This document shows positions 1-8,677 of a stretch of DNA of 64,000 nt, piece after piece. The stretch spans positions 1 to 64,000 of the forward strand of contig NZ_JAKSYM010000264.1 of assembly GCF_022829545.1 (NCBI RefSeq). Reading direction: 5' to 3'. Numbering within the stretch: the first letter of the stretch is position 1; the number at the start of each line of letters is the position of its first letter. Origin of the DNA: Methylobacterium sp. J-030. GTDB taxonomy: Bacteria; Pseudomonadota; Alphaproteobacteria; Rhizobiales; Beijerinckiaceae. The notes beneath the pieces were generated by a model. That model saw nothing but the letters and a program-made list of their open reading frames with translations. It ran no database searches and was not told the origin of the DNA. The position numbers were made by a program, and so were the translations under genes.

Positions 1-2
1 CC

Positions 3-104
3 GCCGGCAACCCCAAGGCCGAGCCCGTAGTCACGGGCGACCGCAAGCGCCTCACCACCCTCAACGCCATGATCCGGGACAAAAACACATGGCAAACCGC
101 TTAA
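3..104 (+). pseudogene. C-terminal end of an IS110-family transposase, cut by the window edge
   Basis: Reading frame 3 is open from the left edge to TAA at 102-104 and encodes 33 residues ending in LNAMIRDKNTWQTA. A tail of the form LNAMxRD-x-x-x-W is typical of IS110-family transposases, where it follows the Transposase_20 domain. Whether the rest of the gene is intact lies outside the window, so 'partial' is certain and 'broken' is not. No inverted terminal repeat is expected or seen, since IS110 elements usually lack one. Confidence 0.65.
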
Positions 105-118
105 CCCGAAACACCGTC

Positions 119-240
119 GCTGAGGTGCCGGGGCGCAGAGGAGGCCTCGAAGGAACCCCCCACGAACCGGCACGATCCCTGGAACTCTCCGTCGAGGCCC
201 GCTGACGCGGGCAACTCAGGATGAGGGGGTGGGTTGGATG
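119..240. repeat. Palindromic intergenic repeat (RPE-like), copy 1
   Basis: The stretch begins with CTGAGGTGC and ends with GCAACTCAGGATGAG followed by a G run, so its ends are roughly inverted. Its right half, with TCGAGGCCCGCT and the CTCAGGATGAGGGGG end, recurs at 29047-29155. Such palindromic elements are common in intergenic regions of Hyphomicrobiales. I see no gene in 105-320. Confidence 0.55.
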
Positions 241-320
241 AGGGGCGTGCACAGAGATCCGCCGGAGGCTTCGTACGATGTCGTCCCTGGTCGATCGCCG
301 GTTCTCGTCGCGAGACCGGC

Positions 321-1859
321 CTAGCCCACGTAGCCGAAGGCCACGGCCGGCGCGGCGGCGGTCTCGACCCAGACGCTCTTGGTCTGGGTGTAGGCCATCA
401 GCGCCTCGCGGCCCGAGGAGCGGCCGAAGCCCGAGCGGCCGAATCCGCCGAACGGCGAGGCCACGTTGATGGTCTTGTAGCCGTTGACCCAGACGGTCCC
501 GGCCCGCAGAGCCGCCGCAACCCGGTGGCCGCGCCCGCCGTCGCGGGTCCAGACCGCGCCGGCGAGGCCGTAGGGCGTGCCGTTGGCCAGCGCGACCGCC
601 TCGTCCTCGCCGTCGAACGGCAGGACCGCCAGGACAGGGCCGAACACCTCCTCCCGGGCGATCGCCGCGTCCGGCGCGACGCCGTCCACGATGGTCGGGC
701 CGTAGTAGAAGCCGCCCGTGTCCCGCAGGGCGGCGGGGCAGGCCCCGCCGGTCGCGATCGTGGCGCCTGCTCCCGCGGCGGCCTCGACCATCGCGGCGAT
801 CTTGTCCCGCTGGCGCCGATTGTTGATCGGCCCGATCTGCGTCGCCGTGTCGGTCGGCGCGCCCACCGGGATGCGCGCGGCGGCGTGGGACAGGCGCGCG
901 ACGAAGGCGGCGTGGATCGAGCGGTGCACGAGGAGCCGGGAGCCCGCCACGCAGCTCTGCCCGGCGCCGCCGAAGATCGCGGCCTGCGCGCCGACCAGCG
1001 CCCGGTCGAGGTCGGCATCGGCGAACACGATGTTGGCCGACTTGCCGCCGAGTTCCAGCACGCTCGGCACGATGGCGCGGGCCGCCGCGGCGGCGATCTG
1101 CGCGCCGGCCTCGGCCGAGCCGACGAACACGACGAGCCGGGTCTCAGGATGGGCCACCGCGGCGGCGCCTGTGGTCGGGCCGGCGCCCGCCAGCACCGAG
1201 ACGAGGCCGCGCGGCATCCCCTCGGCGCGGTCGCAGAGCACGCCCAGCGCCAGCGAGGTCAGGGGCGTCAGCTCGGAGGGCTTCAGCACAACGGCGTTGC
1301 CGGCGCAGATCGCCGGCGCGATCTGCCAGCCCGCCGTGAAGATCGGCGCGTTCCAGGGGGTGATCTGCACCACGGTGCCGAAGGGCTCGTGGCTTGTGTA
1401 GTTCAGGTGCGAGGTCGGGACCGGGATGACGTCGCCGTGCAGCTTGTCGCACCAGCCGGCGTAGTACTCGAACATCTCGGCGACCTTGGCGACCTCGCCG
1501 CGCGTGTCGCGGATCGGCTTGCCGGCCGAGAGGGTCTCCAGCTCCGCCAGAGCCGCGGCGTGCTGCCGGACCAGGGCGGCCACGGCCCAGAGCGCCCGGC
1601 CGCGGGCGGCGGCGCTCATCCCCCACCACGCGCGCTGGGCGTCGCGGGCCGCCGCCATGGCGGCCTCGACCACGGACGGACCGGCATCGGCGAAGCTTGC
1701 GAGCACGCATCCGTCGGCGGGGTTGACGAGATCGAGGGCGGCGCCGGTCCCGGCGAGGATTGCGCCGGCCACGACGCTGCCGATGCGGCCGCCCGGCAGC
1801 AGGTCGGCCAGGAGGGTGGCGACCCGGTCGGCGGCGGGCGCGTGCGGCGTGCCGGACAT
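321..1859 (-). CDS. NAD(P)+-dependent aldehyde dehydrogenase
   Basis: Protein of 512 residues, usual length for the superfamily, oxidising an aldehyde to the carboxylate in the cytoplasm. Visible landmarks are the PWN motif (N170), the LELGGKS motif with the general base E269, and the catalytic cysteine C303 in GGAGQSCVAGSR. The chosen ATG at 1859 shares one base with the stop codon of the upstream dehydrogenase gene (TGATG), so the two are translationally coupled; a longer in-frame extension upstream would overlap that gene and looks unreal. Grouping with a beta-hydroxyacid dehydrogenase, an amidohydrolase and a LysR gene suggests a catabolic unit, but the substrate cannot be read from sequence. 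Confidence 0.9.
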   Translation of the reverse strand: MSGTPHAPAADRVATLLADLLPGGRIGSVVAGAILAGTGAALDLVNPADGCVLASFADAGPSVVEAAMAAARDAQRAWWGMSAAARGRALWAVAALVRQHAAALAELETLSAGKPIRDTRGEVAKVAEMFEYYAGWCDKLHGDVIPVPTSHLNYTSHEPFGTVVQITPWNAPIFTAGWQIAPAICAGNAVVLKPSELTPLTSLALGVLCDRAEGMPRGLVSVLAGAGPTTGAAAVAHPETRLVVFVGSAEAGAQIAAAAARAIVPSVLELGGKSANIVFADADLDRALVGAQAAIFGGAGQSCVAGSRLLVHRSIHAAFVARLSHAAARIPVGAPTDTATQIGPINNRRQRDKIAAMVEAAAGAGATIATGGACPAALRDTGGFYYGPTIVDGVAPDAAIAREEVFGPVLAVLPFDGEDEAVALANGTPYGLAGAVWTRDGGRGHRVAAALRAGTVWVNGYKTINVASPFGGFGRSGFGRSSGREALMAYTQTKSVWVETAAAPAVAFGYVG

Positions 1860-2743
1860 CAGTTTGCTCCCTTGCGATCGCGGTAATCGGCCATGCGGGT
1901 GAAGTCGGCCGCGTCGGGGATGGCGGCCTGCGTCGCCTGCCAGATCCGCCTCACCTCGGCGGAGAGCGGCAGCTCGATCCCGCATTCGGCGGCGAGTTCG
2001 AGGGCGAGGCGCACGTCCTTGCGCATCAGGCCGGCCGAGAAGCCGCTGTCGAAGGTGCCGGACTGGACCCAGCGTGGGACCATGACCTCGCTGATCGCGC
2101 TGCGGCCGGTCGCGGTGTTGACGACCTTGACCGCCTCCTCGGCCGAGAGGCCCGCCGCCTCGGATAGGCGCAGGGCCTCGCCGGTGGTCACGAGATGGGC
2201 CGCCACCAGGAGGTTGTTCACGAGCTTGACGATGTTGCCGGCGCCCGACGGCCCGACATGCGGCGCCCGGGCCGACATCGCCTCCAGGACCGGCCGGGCA
2301 AGCGCGTAATCCGCCTCCGCCCCGCCGACCATCATGGTCAGGGTGCCCTCGGCGGCACCGGACGGCCCGCCGCTCACCGGCGCGTCGAGGAGCGCGTGAC
2401 CGGCCGCGGCGAGGCGCTCGGCGAGGCGCCTAGTCGTGCCGGGATCCGAGGTCGAGGTGTCGATGACGACCACCTTCCGGTCGGTCCGGGATAGGAGGCC
2501 GCCCTCGGCGGTGACGACCGCCTCCACGTCCCGCGCCAGCGGCAGCGAGAAGACCAGGGCGTCGGCCCGGCGCAGCACGTCGTCGAGGGCGTCGCGGGTG
2601 GTCACGCCGGCCGCCTCGGCGGCGGGACGCCGGGCCGGATCGAGGTCGTAGCCCAGGACCGCGAAGCCCTTGCGGGCCAGGGTCGCGGCCATGCCCAGAC
2701 CCATGTTGCCGAGCCCGACGACCCCTACCATTGCGATGGTCAT
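1859..2743 (-). CDS. Beta-hydroxyacid dehydrogenase (3-hydroxyisobutyrate / tartronate-semialdehyde reductase family)
   Basis: A 294-residue cytoplasmic oxidoreductase. The N-terminal Rossmann motif GLGNMGLGM is at residues 10-18, the substrate-binding DAPVSGG segment at about 120-126, and the catalytic lysine is K173 in NIVKLVNN. I chose the ATG at 2743 because it has a GGGGA-type ribosome site upstream and puts the nucleotide-binding loop close to the N-terminus as in the family; a start at 2815 adds 24 unrelated residues. The family interconverts 3-hydroxy acids and semialdehydes with NAD(P)+. The following aldehyde dehydrogenase overlaps it by one base and could take a semialdehyde product. 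Confidence 0.87.
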   Translation of the reverse strand: MTIAMVGVVGLGNMGLGMAATLARKGFAVLGYDLDPARRPAAEAAGVTTRDALDDVLRRADALVFSLPLARDVEAVVTAEGGLLSRTDRKVVVIDTSTSDPGTTRRLAERLAAAGHALLDAPVSGGPSGAAEGTLTMMVGGAEADYALARPVLEAMSARAPHVGPSGAGNIVKLVNNLLVAAHLVTTGEALRLSEAAGLSAEEAVKVVNTATGRSAISEVMVPRWVQSGTFDSGFSAGLMRKDVRLALELAAECGIELPLSAEVRRIWQATQAAIPDAADFTRMADYRDRKGAN

Positions 2744-2845
2744 GCCGATCCGTCCCCACGAAGCGGCACGAGAGTTCCGGCAAACGAGCGTTGCGACAAT
2801 CGCTGATTTCCGCACATCATGTGCGGGAATTCAGAACGGTACCGG

Positions 2846-3757
2846 TCAGCCCGGCGGCGGCCGGAACGCCACCATGTGGTCGGCCAGCCAGCCGAGCAGC
2901 CGCGCCGCGCCCTCGGGCAGCCGCCGTCCGGCGCGGATGACGAGATGGGCGCTCGCCTCGGACAGGATGGCGTCGCGCAGCGGCACCGCCGCGAGGAGAC
3001 CGTCGCGCAGCTCGGCCGCGACCACGAAACGGGGCAGGAACGCGACACCCATCGCCGCCATGACGAAGCGGCGGTGCAGCTCGAAGGCGGCCGTCTCCAG
3101 CCGCGGCACCAGCCGGAAGCCGCCATCCGCCTCGACGCGGCCGAGGAGCTGGCGCACGCCGTGGTCGGGCGGCAGGAGGACGGCGGGCTCGGTGGCGAAG
3201 CTGCGCAGGGGGACGGGCGCCGCCCCGTCGGCAAGGGGAAGCCCTTTCGGCAGGATGGCGAGCAGCGGCTGCCGGGCCGAGACGATTCCGCGGACATCCG
3301 GATGCGCGGGCGGGTTGTAGACGAGGCCGATATCCGCGTCCCCCCGGGCGATCGCCGCGAGGATCCCGTCGGTGGTGCCGATCTCGACCTGATAGGCGAT
3401 GCCCGGATGGTCCTGCGCGAACCCCGCCAGCGCGTTGTCGAGGAGATCGATCAGGAAGCCGGCGCCGCAGCGCAGGCTGACCGTGCCCCGCTGCACGCCG
3501 CGCAGGCGCTTCAGCTGATCCTCCAGCAGGGCCGCCTCGTCGGCCTGCCGCTGCGCGTGCGCGGCGACCAGACGGCCGGCCTCGGTGGGGACTACGCCCC
3601 GGGGCAGGCGTTCGAGCAGGGTCTCGCCGATCTGCGCCTCAAGCTCGATGATCTGCCGGCTCACCGCCGAGGCGGCGACGTTCAGGCCCTCGGCGGCGGC
3701 CCGGACCGAGCCCGCGCGTACGACGGCGAGGAGGTAGCGCAGCGCACGGTCGTTCAC
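2846..3757 (-). CDS. LysR-family transcriptional regulator
   Basis: 303 residues: a winged helix-turn-helix in the first 60 or so (ALRYLLAVVRAGSVRAAAE, then ASAVSRQIIELE) followed by a periplasmic-binding-protein-like effector domain from about residue 90. The start is a GTG at 3757 that overlaps the TGA of the amidohydrolase gene (GTGA), so the regulator is cotranscribed with it rather than divergent, which is less usual for LysR proteins. It most likely controls the surrounding catabolic genes in response to their substrate. The effector is unknown. Confidence 0.87.
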   Translation of the reverse strand: MNDRALRYLLAVVRAGSVRAAAEGLNVAASAVSRQIIELEAQIGETLLERLPRGVVPTEAGRLVAAHAQRQADEAALLEDQLKRLRGVQRGTVSLRCGAGFLIDLLDNALAGFAQDHPGIAYQVEIGTTDGILAAIARGDADIGLVYNPPAHPDVRGIVSARQPLLAILPKGLPLADGAAPVPLRSFATEPAVLLPPDHGVRQLLGRVEADGGFRLVPRLETAAFELHRRFVMAAMGVAFLPRFVVAAELRDGLLAAVPLRDAILSEASAHLVIRAGRRLPEGAARLLGWLADHMVAFRPPPG

Positions 3758-4992
3758 GGCGCGGGCACCGTGCTGGCGGCGCGCCGGTCGATCGCGACGG
3801 CGCCCCGCGCGACGACGAGCATGGGCTCCTGGCGCTCCACGATCACCTGCGGCACGCCGCCGGCCACGAAGGCGATCAGGTCGGCCCGCGCGCCGGGCGC
3901 AATCACGCCTGGGCCGAGGCCGAGAACCCGTGCCGGGGTGACGGTGATCGGGTCGAGGAGCCGCGCGAGATCGGCGTCGCCGCGCAGATCGAACCGGTAG
4001 GCGGCTAGCTGGGCGCGGGCCATCATGCTGGTGACCGTGGCGGGGTTCCAGCAGTCGCGGACGTTGTCGGTGCCGAAGCAGACCGGGACGCCGAGGTCCC
4101 GCAGCCGCGGGATCGGCGGACATCGGCGCCCGCCCGGGACGCTGCTGAGGATGGCGACGCCGGCCCGGTTCAGGGCCTCCGCGAGCCGGCCGAGGTCCAG
4201 GTCGTCGGCCTCCGCGAGGGCGAAGGCGTGGCTGATCGTGACCTGCCCGCCGAGCCCAGCCGCTTCCGTGCGGGAAGCGATCGCCGCGATCGTGTCGAGG
4301 CCGGCGGCGCCGCCGTCGTGGAGATGAATGTCGATGCCCCTTCCGTGCCGCTCGGCCAGGGCGAAGACCACGTCCAGGTGACCGTCGCGGTCGCCGTCGA
4401 TGCCGACGGGGTCGAGACCGCCGACGAGGTCCGCGCCCATCCGCAGGGCCGCGTCCAGGTCGGCGGCGACTGGCGGGCAGCCCAGGATCCCGCTCTGTGG
4501 GAAGGCGACGACCTGAATCTGCAGCCGGTCGGCCCAGCGCGCCCGCAGGTCGAGGATCTGGGCGAGGTGGTCGAGCCGCGTGACGTCGTCGATGTCGACA
4601 TGGGTCCGCAGGCTCGTCGTGCCGCCGCCGAGCATGCGTTCGAGCAGCGCCTCCGCACCCTGCGCGGCGAGCGGGATCCGCGCGGCCCGGCGGAACGCCT
4701 TCTCGTCCGCGATGATCGCGCGGACGGACCCCGCCGCCGCGTGCGGGCGCCACGGGAGGCCGAGCAGGCACTTGTCGAGATGGACGTGCCCGTCCGAGAG
4801 GCCCGGCAGCACCAGGGCGCCGCCGAGATCGATCGTGCGGCCGGCGGGCGGCCGCGGCGCGCCGGGATCCCGCAGGGCCGCCACGCGGTCGCCCAGGATG
4901 TCGACGATCGCCCGGCTCCCGTCGGCGAGCGTGGCGTCGGACAGGCGCAGGTCGCAGGGGGCGCCCGCGTGGGGTTCTGTACGCGGCGTCAT
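3754..4992 (-). CDS. Cytosine-deaminase-like amidohydrolase
   Basis: 412 residues with the metal-dependent amidohydrolase fold. The paired histidines of strand 1 are H69 and H71 in DGHVHLDK; further metal or proton-transfer positions are in IHLHDGG and ISHAF, and the closing aspartate is in CFGTDNVRDCWNP. The TDNVRDxWxP form resembles the cytosine deaminase/AtzC branch (FGHDDVxDPW in CodA) rather than dihydroorotase or urease. Such enzymes hydrolyse C-N bonds of nitrogen heterocycles or alkylamino side chains. The gene leads the minus-strand block with the LysR gene, and a deamination followed by semialdehyde oxidation would fit the neighbours, but the substrate is open. Confidence 0.8.
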   Translation of the reverse strand: MTPRTEPHAGAPCDLRLSDATLADGSRAIVDILGDRVAALRDPGAPRPPAGRTIDLGGALVLPGLSDGHVHLDKCLLGLPWRPHAAAGSVRAIIADEKAFRRAARIPLAAQGAEALLERMLGGGTTSLRTHVDIDDVTRLDHLAQILDLRARWADRLQIQVVAFPQSGILGCPPVAADLDAALRMGADLVGGLDPVGIDGDRDGHLDVVFALAERHGRGIDIHLHDGGAAGLDTIAAIASRTEAAGLGGQVTISHAFALAEADDLDLGRLAEALNRAGVAILSSVPGGRRCPPIPRLRDLGVPVCFGTDNVRDCWNPATVTSMMARAQLAAYRFDLRGDADLARLLDPITVTPARVLGLGPGVIAPGARADLIAFVAGGVPQVIVERQEPMLVVARGAVAIDRRAASTVPAP

Positions 4993-5641
4993 GGGGGCTC
5001 TCCTCGGATCCGTATCCGCGCCGCTCAGAGAGGCCGGGCCGCCGCCACGACGGTCCGGCCCCCGGAGATCACGCGAGCCGGCGCTCGATCGCTACGCCGC
5101 GCGCGCCGGCTCGTGTGATCGACCGGACATGCTGCCGTGCCGCTTACCGTGAAAGGCTGCAAACGTCCGCCGTTTCGTATCGCTGGTTCCGCGTCGCGGT
5201 TCCAACCGGCTCGGGCACATCGTCGGCCGTTCCTCGGCGACCGGGTGCCGATCCCGGAGCCACGGGGACCGAGGACGCTCCCCGATCCACGGGTTCTTCG
5301 ACGGCGACACCAGTCACGGACGCGCCGCCTGCCACCGGGCAGGATGGACGGCTCCGACCCTCAACCCTGCTGCACGATCGGGCGAAGCCGCGTCCTCAGG
5401 CGTCGCGCCGATCCGGATACCGCAGGAGCCGACGGGGCGTCCCGTCGGCTGAGACCGCGCGTGCCAGCGCCTGCCGGCTGACAAACGCGCCGGGCGTCGC
5501 GCGTTGGCGAACGCGCGTCGACGCGTTTTGGCGCAGATCGCGCATGCTGAGGTTGAAACTGCGCTTCACCGCGTCAGAGGGCACAGGGACGCCCCCGGCG
5601 GACAGGTCGGCCGCGGCACCTCCGGGGATCGGAAACACATC
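4993..5641. other. Divergent intergenic region with one strong hairpin
   Basis: No convincing gene in these 649 bases. A 10-bp stem with a four-base loop (AGCCGACGGG / CCCGTCGGCT) lies at 5427-5450 without a T run. Promoters for the amidohydrolase block and for the YbdK-like gene must lie here, but I could not pick one with confidence. Confidence 0.5.
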
Positions 5642-6784
5642 ATGGCGCGGCAATCGGGACACGACTACAAGTTCGGGATCGAGGAAGAGTTCTTCCTGGC
5701 CAGCGCCCGCTCGCGGGGGGCACCGCGCAGCGCGATCCACGGCTTCCACGATGCGGCCAAGCGCCTGGGTTCGGTCGAGCGGGAACTCCTGGAAAACGAA
5801 GTCGAGATCTGCTCGAAGCCGACCGCCAGCGTCGACGAAGCGCGCTCGGCGCTCGGCGCTCTGCGCGGCAAGCTCCAGGCGACCGCCCGCACGCACGGTC
5901 TCAAGCTCTTTGCCGCCGGGACGCATCCCACCGCCGTCTGGTCCGCACAGAAGGAGACCGAGAAGCCGCGCTACCGCGGGATGATGGATGACCTGCAGAT
6001 CACGGGCCGTCGCTCCGTGGTCGCCGGCATGCACGTCCATGTCGAGGTGCCGCGACCCGAGAGGCGGGTCGACATCATGCGGCGAATCTACCCTTTCCTG
6101 CCGCTGCTGCTCGCCCTCTCGACATCCTCGCCGTTCTACGATCGGCGCCGGACTGGCCTGCACGGCTATCGCCTGCGCGCCTACGCCGAGCTGCCGCGGA
6201 CCGGCCTTCCGGAATTGTTCGACGATGCCGACGACTATGCCCGGTATGTGCGGGTGATGACCGCGGCCGGCGCCGTGCCCGATCCGACCTATTTCTGGTG
6301 GCATATCCGGCCCTCGATCCGGTACCCGACCCTGGAACTGCGCGTCGCCGACAGCTGCACGCGGCTGGACGACACCCTGACCATCGCCCAGCTCTACCGC
6401 TGCCTCGTCCGCCTGATCGACCGCCGCCCGGACATCCATGCCGGCCTGACCGGCGCCTCCCGGGGATTCGTGATGGAGAACCTGTGGCGGGCCGAGCGCA
6501 ACGGCACGGGCGCCTCCCTGATCGACGAGGCGTCCGAGCGCGCCGTGCCCGTGGCCGAGGCCGTCGATGCCCTACTCGATCTCATCGCCGAGGATGCGGC
6601 CGCGCTGGGCTGCACCTCCCAGATCGCGCACGCCAAGGTGATTGCGCACACCGGATCGAGCGCGGCCCACCAGCTGTCTGCCTACGCGGCCGCCATAGAC
6701 AGAGGCGCGACCGACGGCACGGCGCTGAAGGCGGTCATCGATTGGCTCGCGGGGGAGACGAGCCCGGCAGCCGAGTCGATCTGA
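5642..6784 (+). CDS. Carboxylate-amine ligase, YbdK/GCS2 family
   Basis: 380 residues, close to the usual YbdK length. The N-terminal YKFGIEEEFFL is the family hallmark, with the acidic EEE cluster that binds Mg-ATP; GMHVHVEV and the tract around HIRPSIRYPTLELRVAD are the other recognisable glutamate-cysteine-ligase-type-2 blocks. Members make gamma-glutamyl-type amide bonds; YbdK itself has weak glutamate-cysteine ligase activity, and the true substrate is unknown. The ATG at 5642 begins directly before the conserved core; an upstream extension to 5504 has no family support. It stands alone on the plus strand. Confidence 0.85.
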   Translation: MARQSGHDYKFGIEEEFFLASARSRGAPRSAIHGFHDAAKRLGSVERELLENEVEICSKPTASVDEARSALGALRGKLQATARTHGLKLFAAGTHPTAVWSAQKETEKPRYRGMMDDLQITGRRSVVAGMHVHVEVPRPERRVDIMRRIYPFLPLLLALSTSSPFYDRRRTGLHGYRLRAYAELPRTGLPELFDDADDYARYVRVMTAAGAVPDPTYFWWHIRPSIRYPTLELRVADSCTRLDDTLTIAQLYRCLVRLIDRRPDIHAGLTGASRGFVMENLWRAERNGTGASLIDEASERAVPVAEAVDALLDLIAEDAAALGCTSQIAHAKVIAHTGSSAAHQLSAYAAAIDRGATDGTALKAVIDWLAGETSPAAESI

Positions 6785-7223
6785 CGATCCCCGTCTGCAC
6801 GCCGGATCCATCCTTCACCGTCTGGGGCAGCGTGGTGCAGCGGGCCACCGGCCGGGCCACGAGGGCGGCTGGACTGTGTTCGGCTCGTCCTGGGGTGGCG
6901 ACTTCTGGGGTGGCGCCTCCTGGGGTGGCGACGCCCTGCCGAACCGGGCAGGTCACCGGCTCCTCCGCGGCACCGGACCGGAGGGTTGGAACGGCTGGCC
7001 AACGGACGCGCCGCTTGCTCTGCCGCGTCAATCGCGGATCGACGCGGCTGCGCAAGCCCGGCGGCGCGTCATCGGCCGGGCTTGTTGATCGCCATGCAAG
7101 ATCGGGAACGGCGCAGAACTTGCCCCGGGTCATTCACCCGCTGCCGTGCCGTATCGGAGCGGCCGCAATGTCCGTCCCGGACTCGCCCGGAAGCGCGGCA
7201 CCCTGTGTGGCTGGAGGATCTTT
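6785..7223. other. Intergenic region holding a three-unit minisatellite
   Basis: No gene is supported in these 439 bases apart from the 15-bp tandem repeat at 6891-6935. The end of the region supplies the GGAGGA ribosome site of the binding-protein gene that starts at 7224. Confidence 0.5.
6891..6935. repeat. 15-bp tandem repeat, three copies
   Basis: Three consecutive units share the core TGGGGTGGCG(A/C)C followed by three variable bases (TTC, TCC, GCC). Read on the plus strand they would encode WGGDF-WGGAS-WGGDA, but that frame has no supported gene. Confidence 0.7.
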
Positions 7224-8132
7224 ATGTCGCGCAAGTCCTGGCTGATCCTGTCGGCGATCCTCCTCCTCGGTACTCACGCCGCCGGGGCCGAAGAACTCAC
7301 CGGTACGCTGAAGAAGGTGAAGGACAGCGGCGAGATCGCGATCGGCTATCGGGATGCGTCGATCCCCTTCTCCTATCTCGACGGTGATCAGAAGCCGGTC
7401 GGGTTCGCGATGGACATCTGCTACAGGATCACGGATGCGGTCAAAGCCGAGCTGAAGCTGCCGAAGCTGGCGGTCAAGCTGGTCCCGGTGACCGCTTCAA
7501 CGCGCATTCCGCTGATGGCCAACGGCACGATCGACCTCGAATGCGGCTCGACCACGAACAACGCGGATCGACAGAAGCAAGTCTGGTTCACGAACACCCA
7601 CTTTCTCACCGCGACGCGGTTCGCCTCGAAGAAATCGGCGCAGATCGACAAGATCGACGACCTGAAGGGCAAGACCGTCGTGTCGATCCCGGGTTCGACG
7701 AACATCCTTCAGACCCTTGAGGTCAACACCGCGAGAAACCTCGGGATGACGGTCCTGCAGGCCAAGGACCACGGCGAGGCGTGGTTGATGGTCGAGAACG
7801 GCCGTGCCGCCGCCTACATCATGGACGACGTGCTGCTCGCCTCGCTGATCGCCTCCTCGAAGGAGCCGGGCGCCTACCGGATCTCGTCGGACGCCCTCTC
7901 CCGTCCCGAGCCCTACGGGATCATGGTGCGCAAGGACGATCCGGCGTTCAAGAAGGTGGCGGATGCCGCGACCGCCAAGCTCTACACCAGCCCGGAGGGC
8001 AAGGTGCTCTACGACAAGTGGTTCACCAAGCCGATCCCGCCGCGCGGGATCAACCTCAACTTCCCAATGAACGCGGCCATGAGCAAGACCATGATGCATC
8101 CGAGCGACAGCCCGGACCCGGCAATGTACTGA
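7224..8132 (+). CDS. Periplasmic amino-acid-binding protein of an ABC importer (GltI type)
   Basis: 302 residues. A signal peptide of about 22 residues ends near THAAGA-EEL, so the mature protein is periplasmic. The rest is a family 3 solute-binding protein: the [23 protein letters not shown] opening, then [10 protein letters not shown], and the [14 protein letters not shown] segment typical of glutamate/aspartate binders. The ATG at 7224 follows GGAGGA by six bases; a longer start at 7146 would bury the signal peptide. No permease or ATPase gene is adjacent, so it either serves a transporter encoded elsewhere or is an orphan receptor. Confidence 0.87.
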   Translation: MSRKSWLILSAILLLGTHAAGAEELTGTLKKVKDSGEIAIGYRDASIPFSYLDGDQKPVGFAMDICYRITDAVKAELKLPKLAVKLVPVTASTRIPLMANGTIDLECGSTTNNADRQKQVWFTNTHFLTATRFASKKSAQIDKIDDLKGKTVVSIPGSTNILQTLEVNTARNLGMTVLQAKDHGEAWLMVENGRAAAYIMDDVLLASLIASSKEPGAYRISSDALSRPEPYGIMVRKDDPAFKKVADAATAKLYTSPEGKVLYDKWFTKPIPPRGINLNFPMNAAMSKTMMHPSDSPDPAMY

Positions 8133-8398
8133 AGAGCCCTGTCGGACATGGCGCGGCCGGACAGAGCGCCGCCGTCCGAGCGGCCTGCCCGCGCCACGAT
8201 CGGTAGCCCATGCCGTCCGGCCGATGGTGCGCCACAGGCCGCATTGTCCCCGCCCGGCCGGTCCGGCGGACACGGCCGGGCCGCTTCGGGAAACGCCTCC
8301 GGCTTGGAACAGGGACGCGCCGAACGGCACAGCTCTCGGACCGGGACTGGCACGAGCCGTGCAATCGGCTCAGGGCGAACGAGGGACCGGAATCTGCT

Positions 8399-8677
8399 GT
8401 GAGCTCCGAACCGTCCACGACAGAGCCGCTCGGTCTCGGCCTCCTCCTGCTGGGCCTGCTCGCCGCCGCGTTCTTCGGCTTCATCGGGCTCTGCGCCTTC
8501 GCGCCGGCCTGGAGCGCCGCGCCCCTCGTCCGGGGGGGCAGCGTCAACGTCGCCTTCGTCCTCGGGCTGGGCGTGATCGGGCTCGGGGTCGCCCTCACCG
8601 GCCTTTACGTCGTGGTCGCGAACCGTGCCGAGGCGCGGGCCATCCGCGCCCGCACCGGACCCGGGATACGACGATGA
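8399..8677 (+). CDS. DUF485 small inner-membrane protein, partner of the ActP symporter
   Basis: 92 residues with two hydrophobic helices ([21 protein letters not shown] and about 20 residues from [18 protein letters not shown]), the usual make-up of DUF485 (YjcH) proteins encoded just before ActP-type symporters. The start is a GTG at 8399 with GAGGGA upstream. Its stop overlaps the ActP start by four bases (ATGA), which points to coupled expression and a stabilising or assembly role for the symporter. Confidence 0.8.
   Translation: MSSEPSTTEPLGLGLLLLGLLAAAFFGFIGLCAFAPAWSAAPLVRGGSVNVAFVLGLGVIGLGVALTGLYVVVANRAEARAIRARTGPGIRR

Noticed and set aside
234..1886. 550-codon plus-strand open frame opposite the aldehyde dehydrogenase
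   Set aside because: Shadow of a clear enzyme gene; no recognisable domain.
5427..5450. Strong hairpin as a terminator
   Set aside because: No T run and no gene ends next to it.
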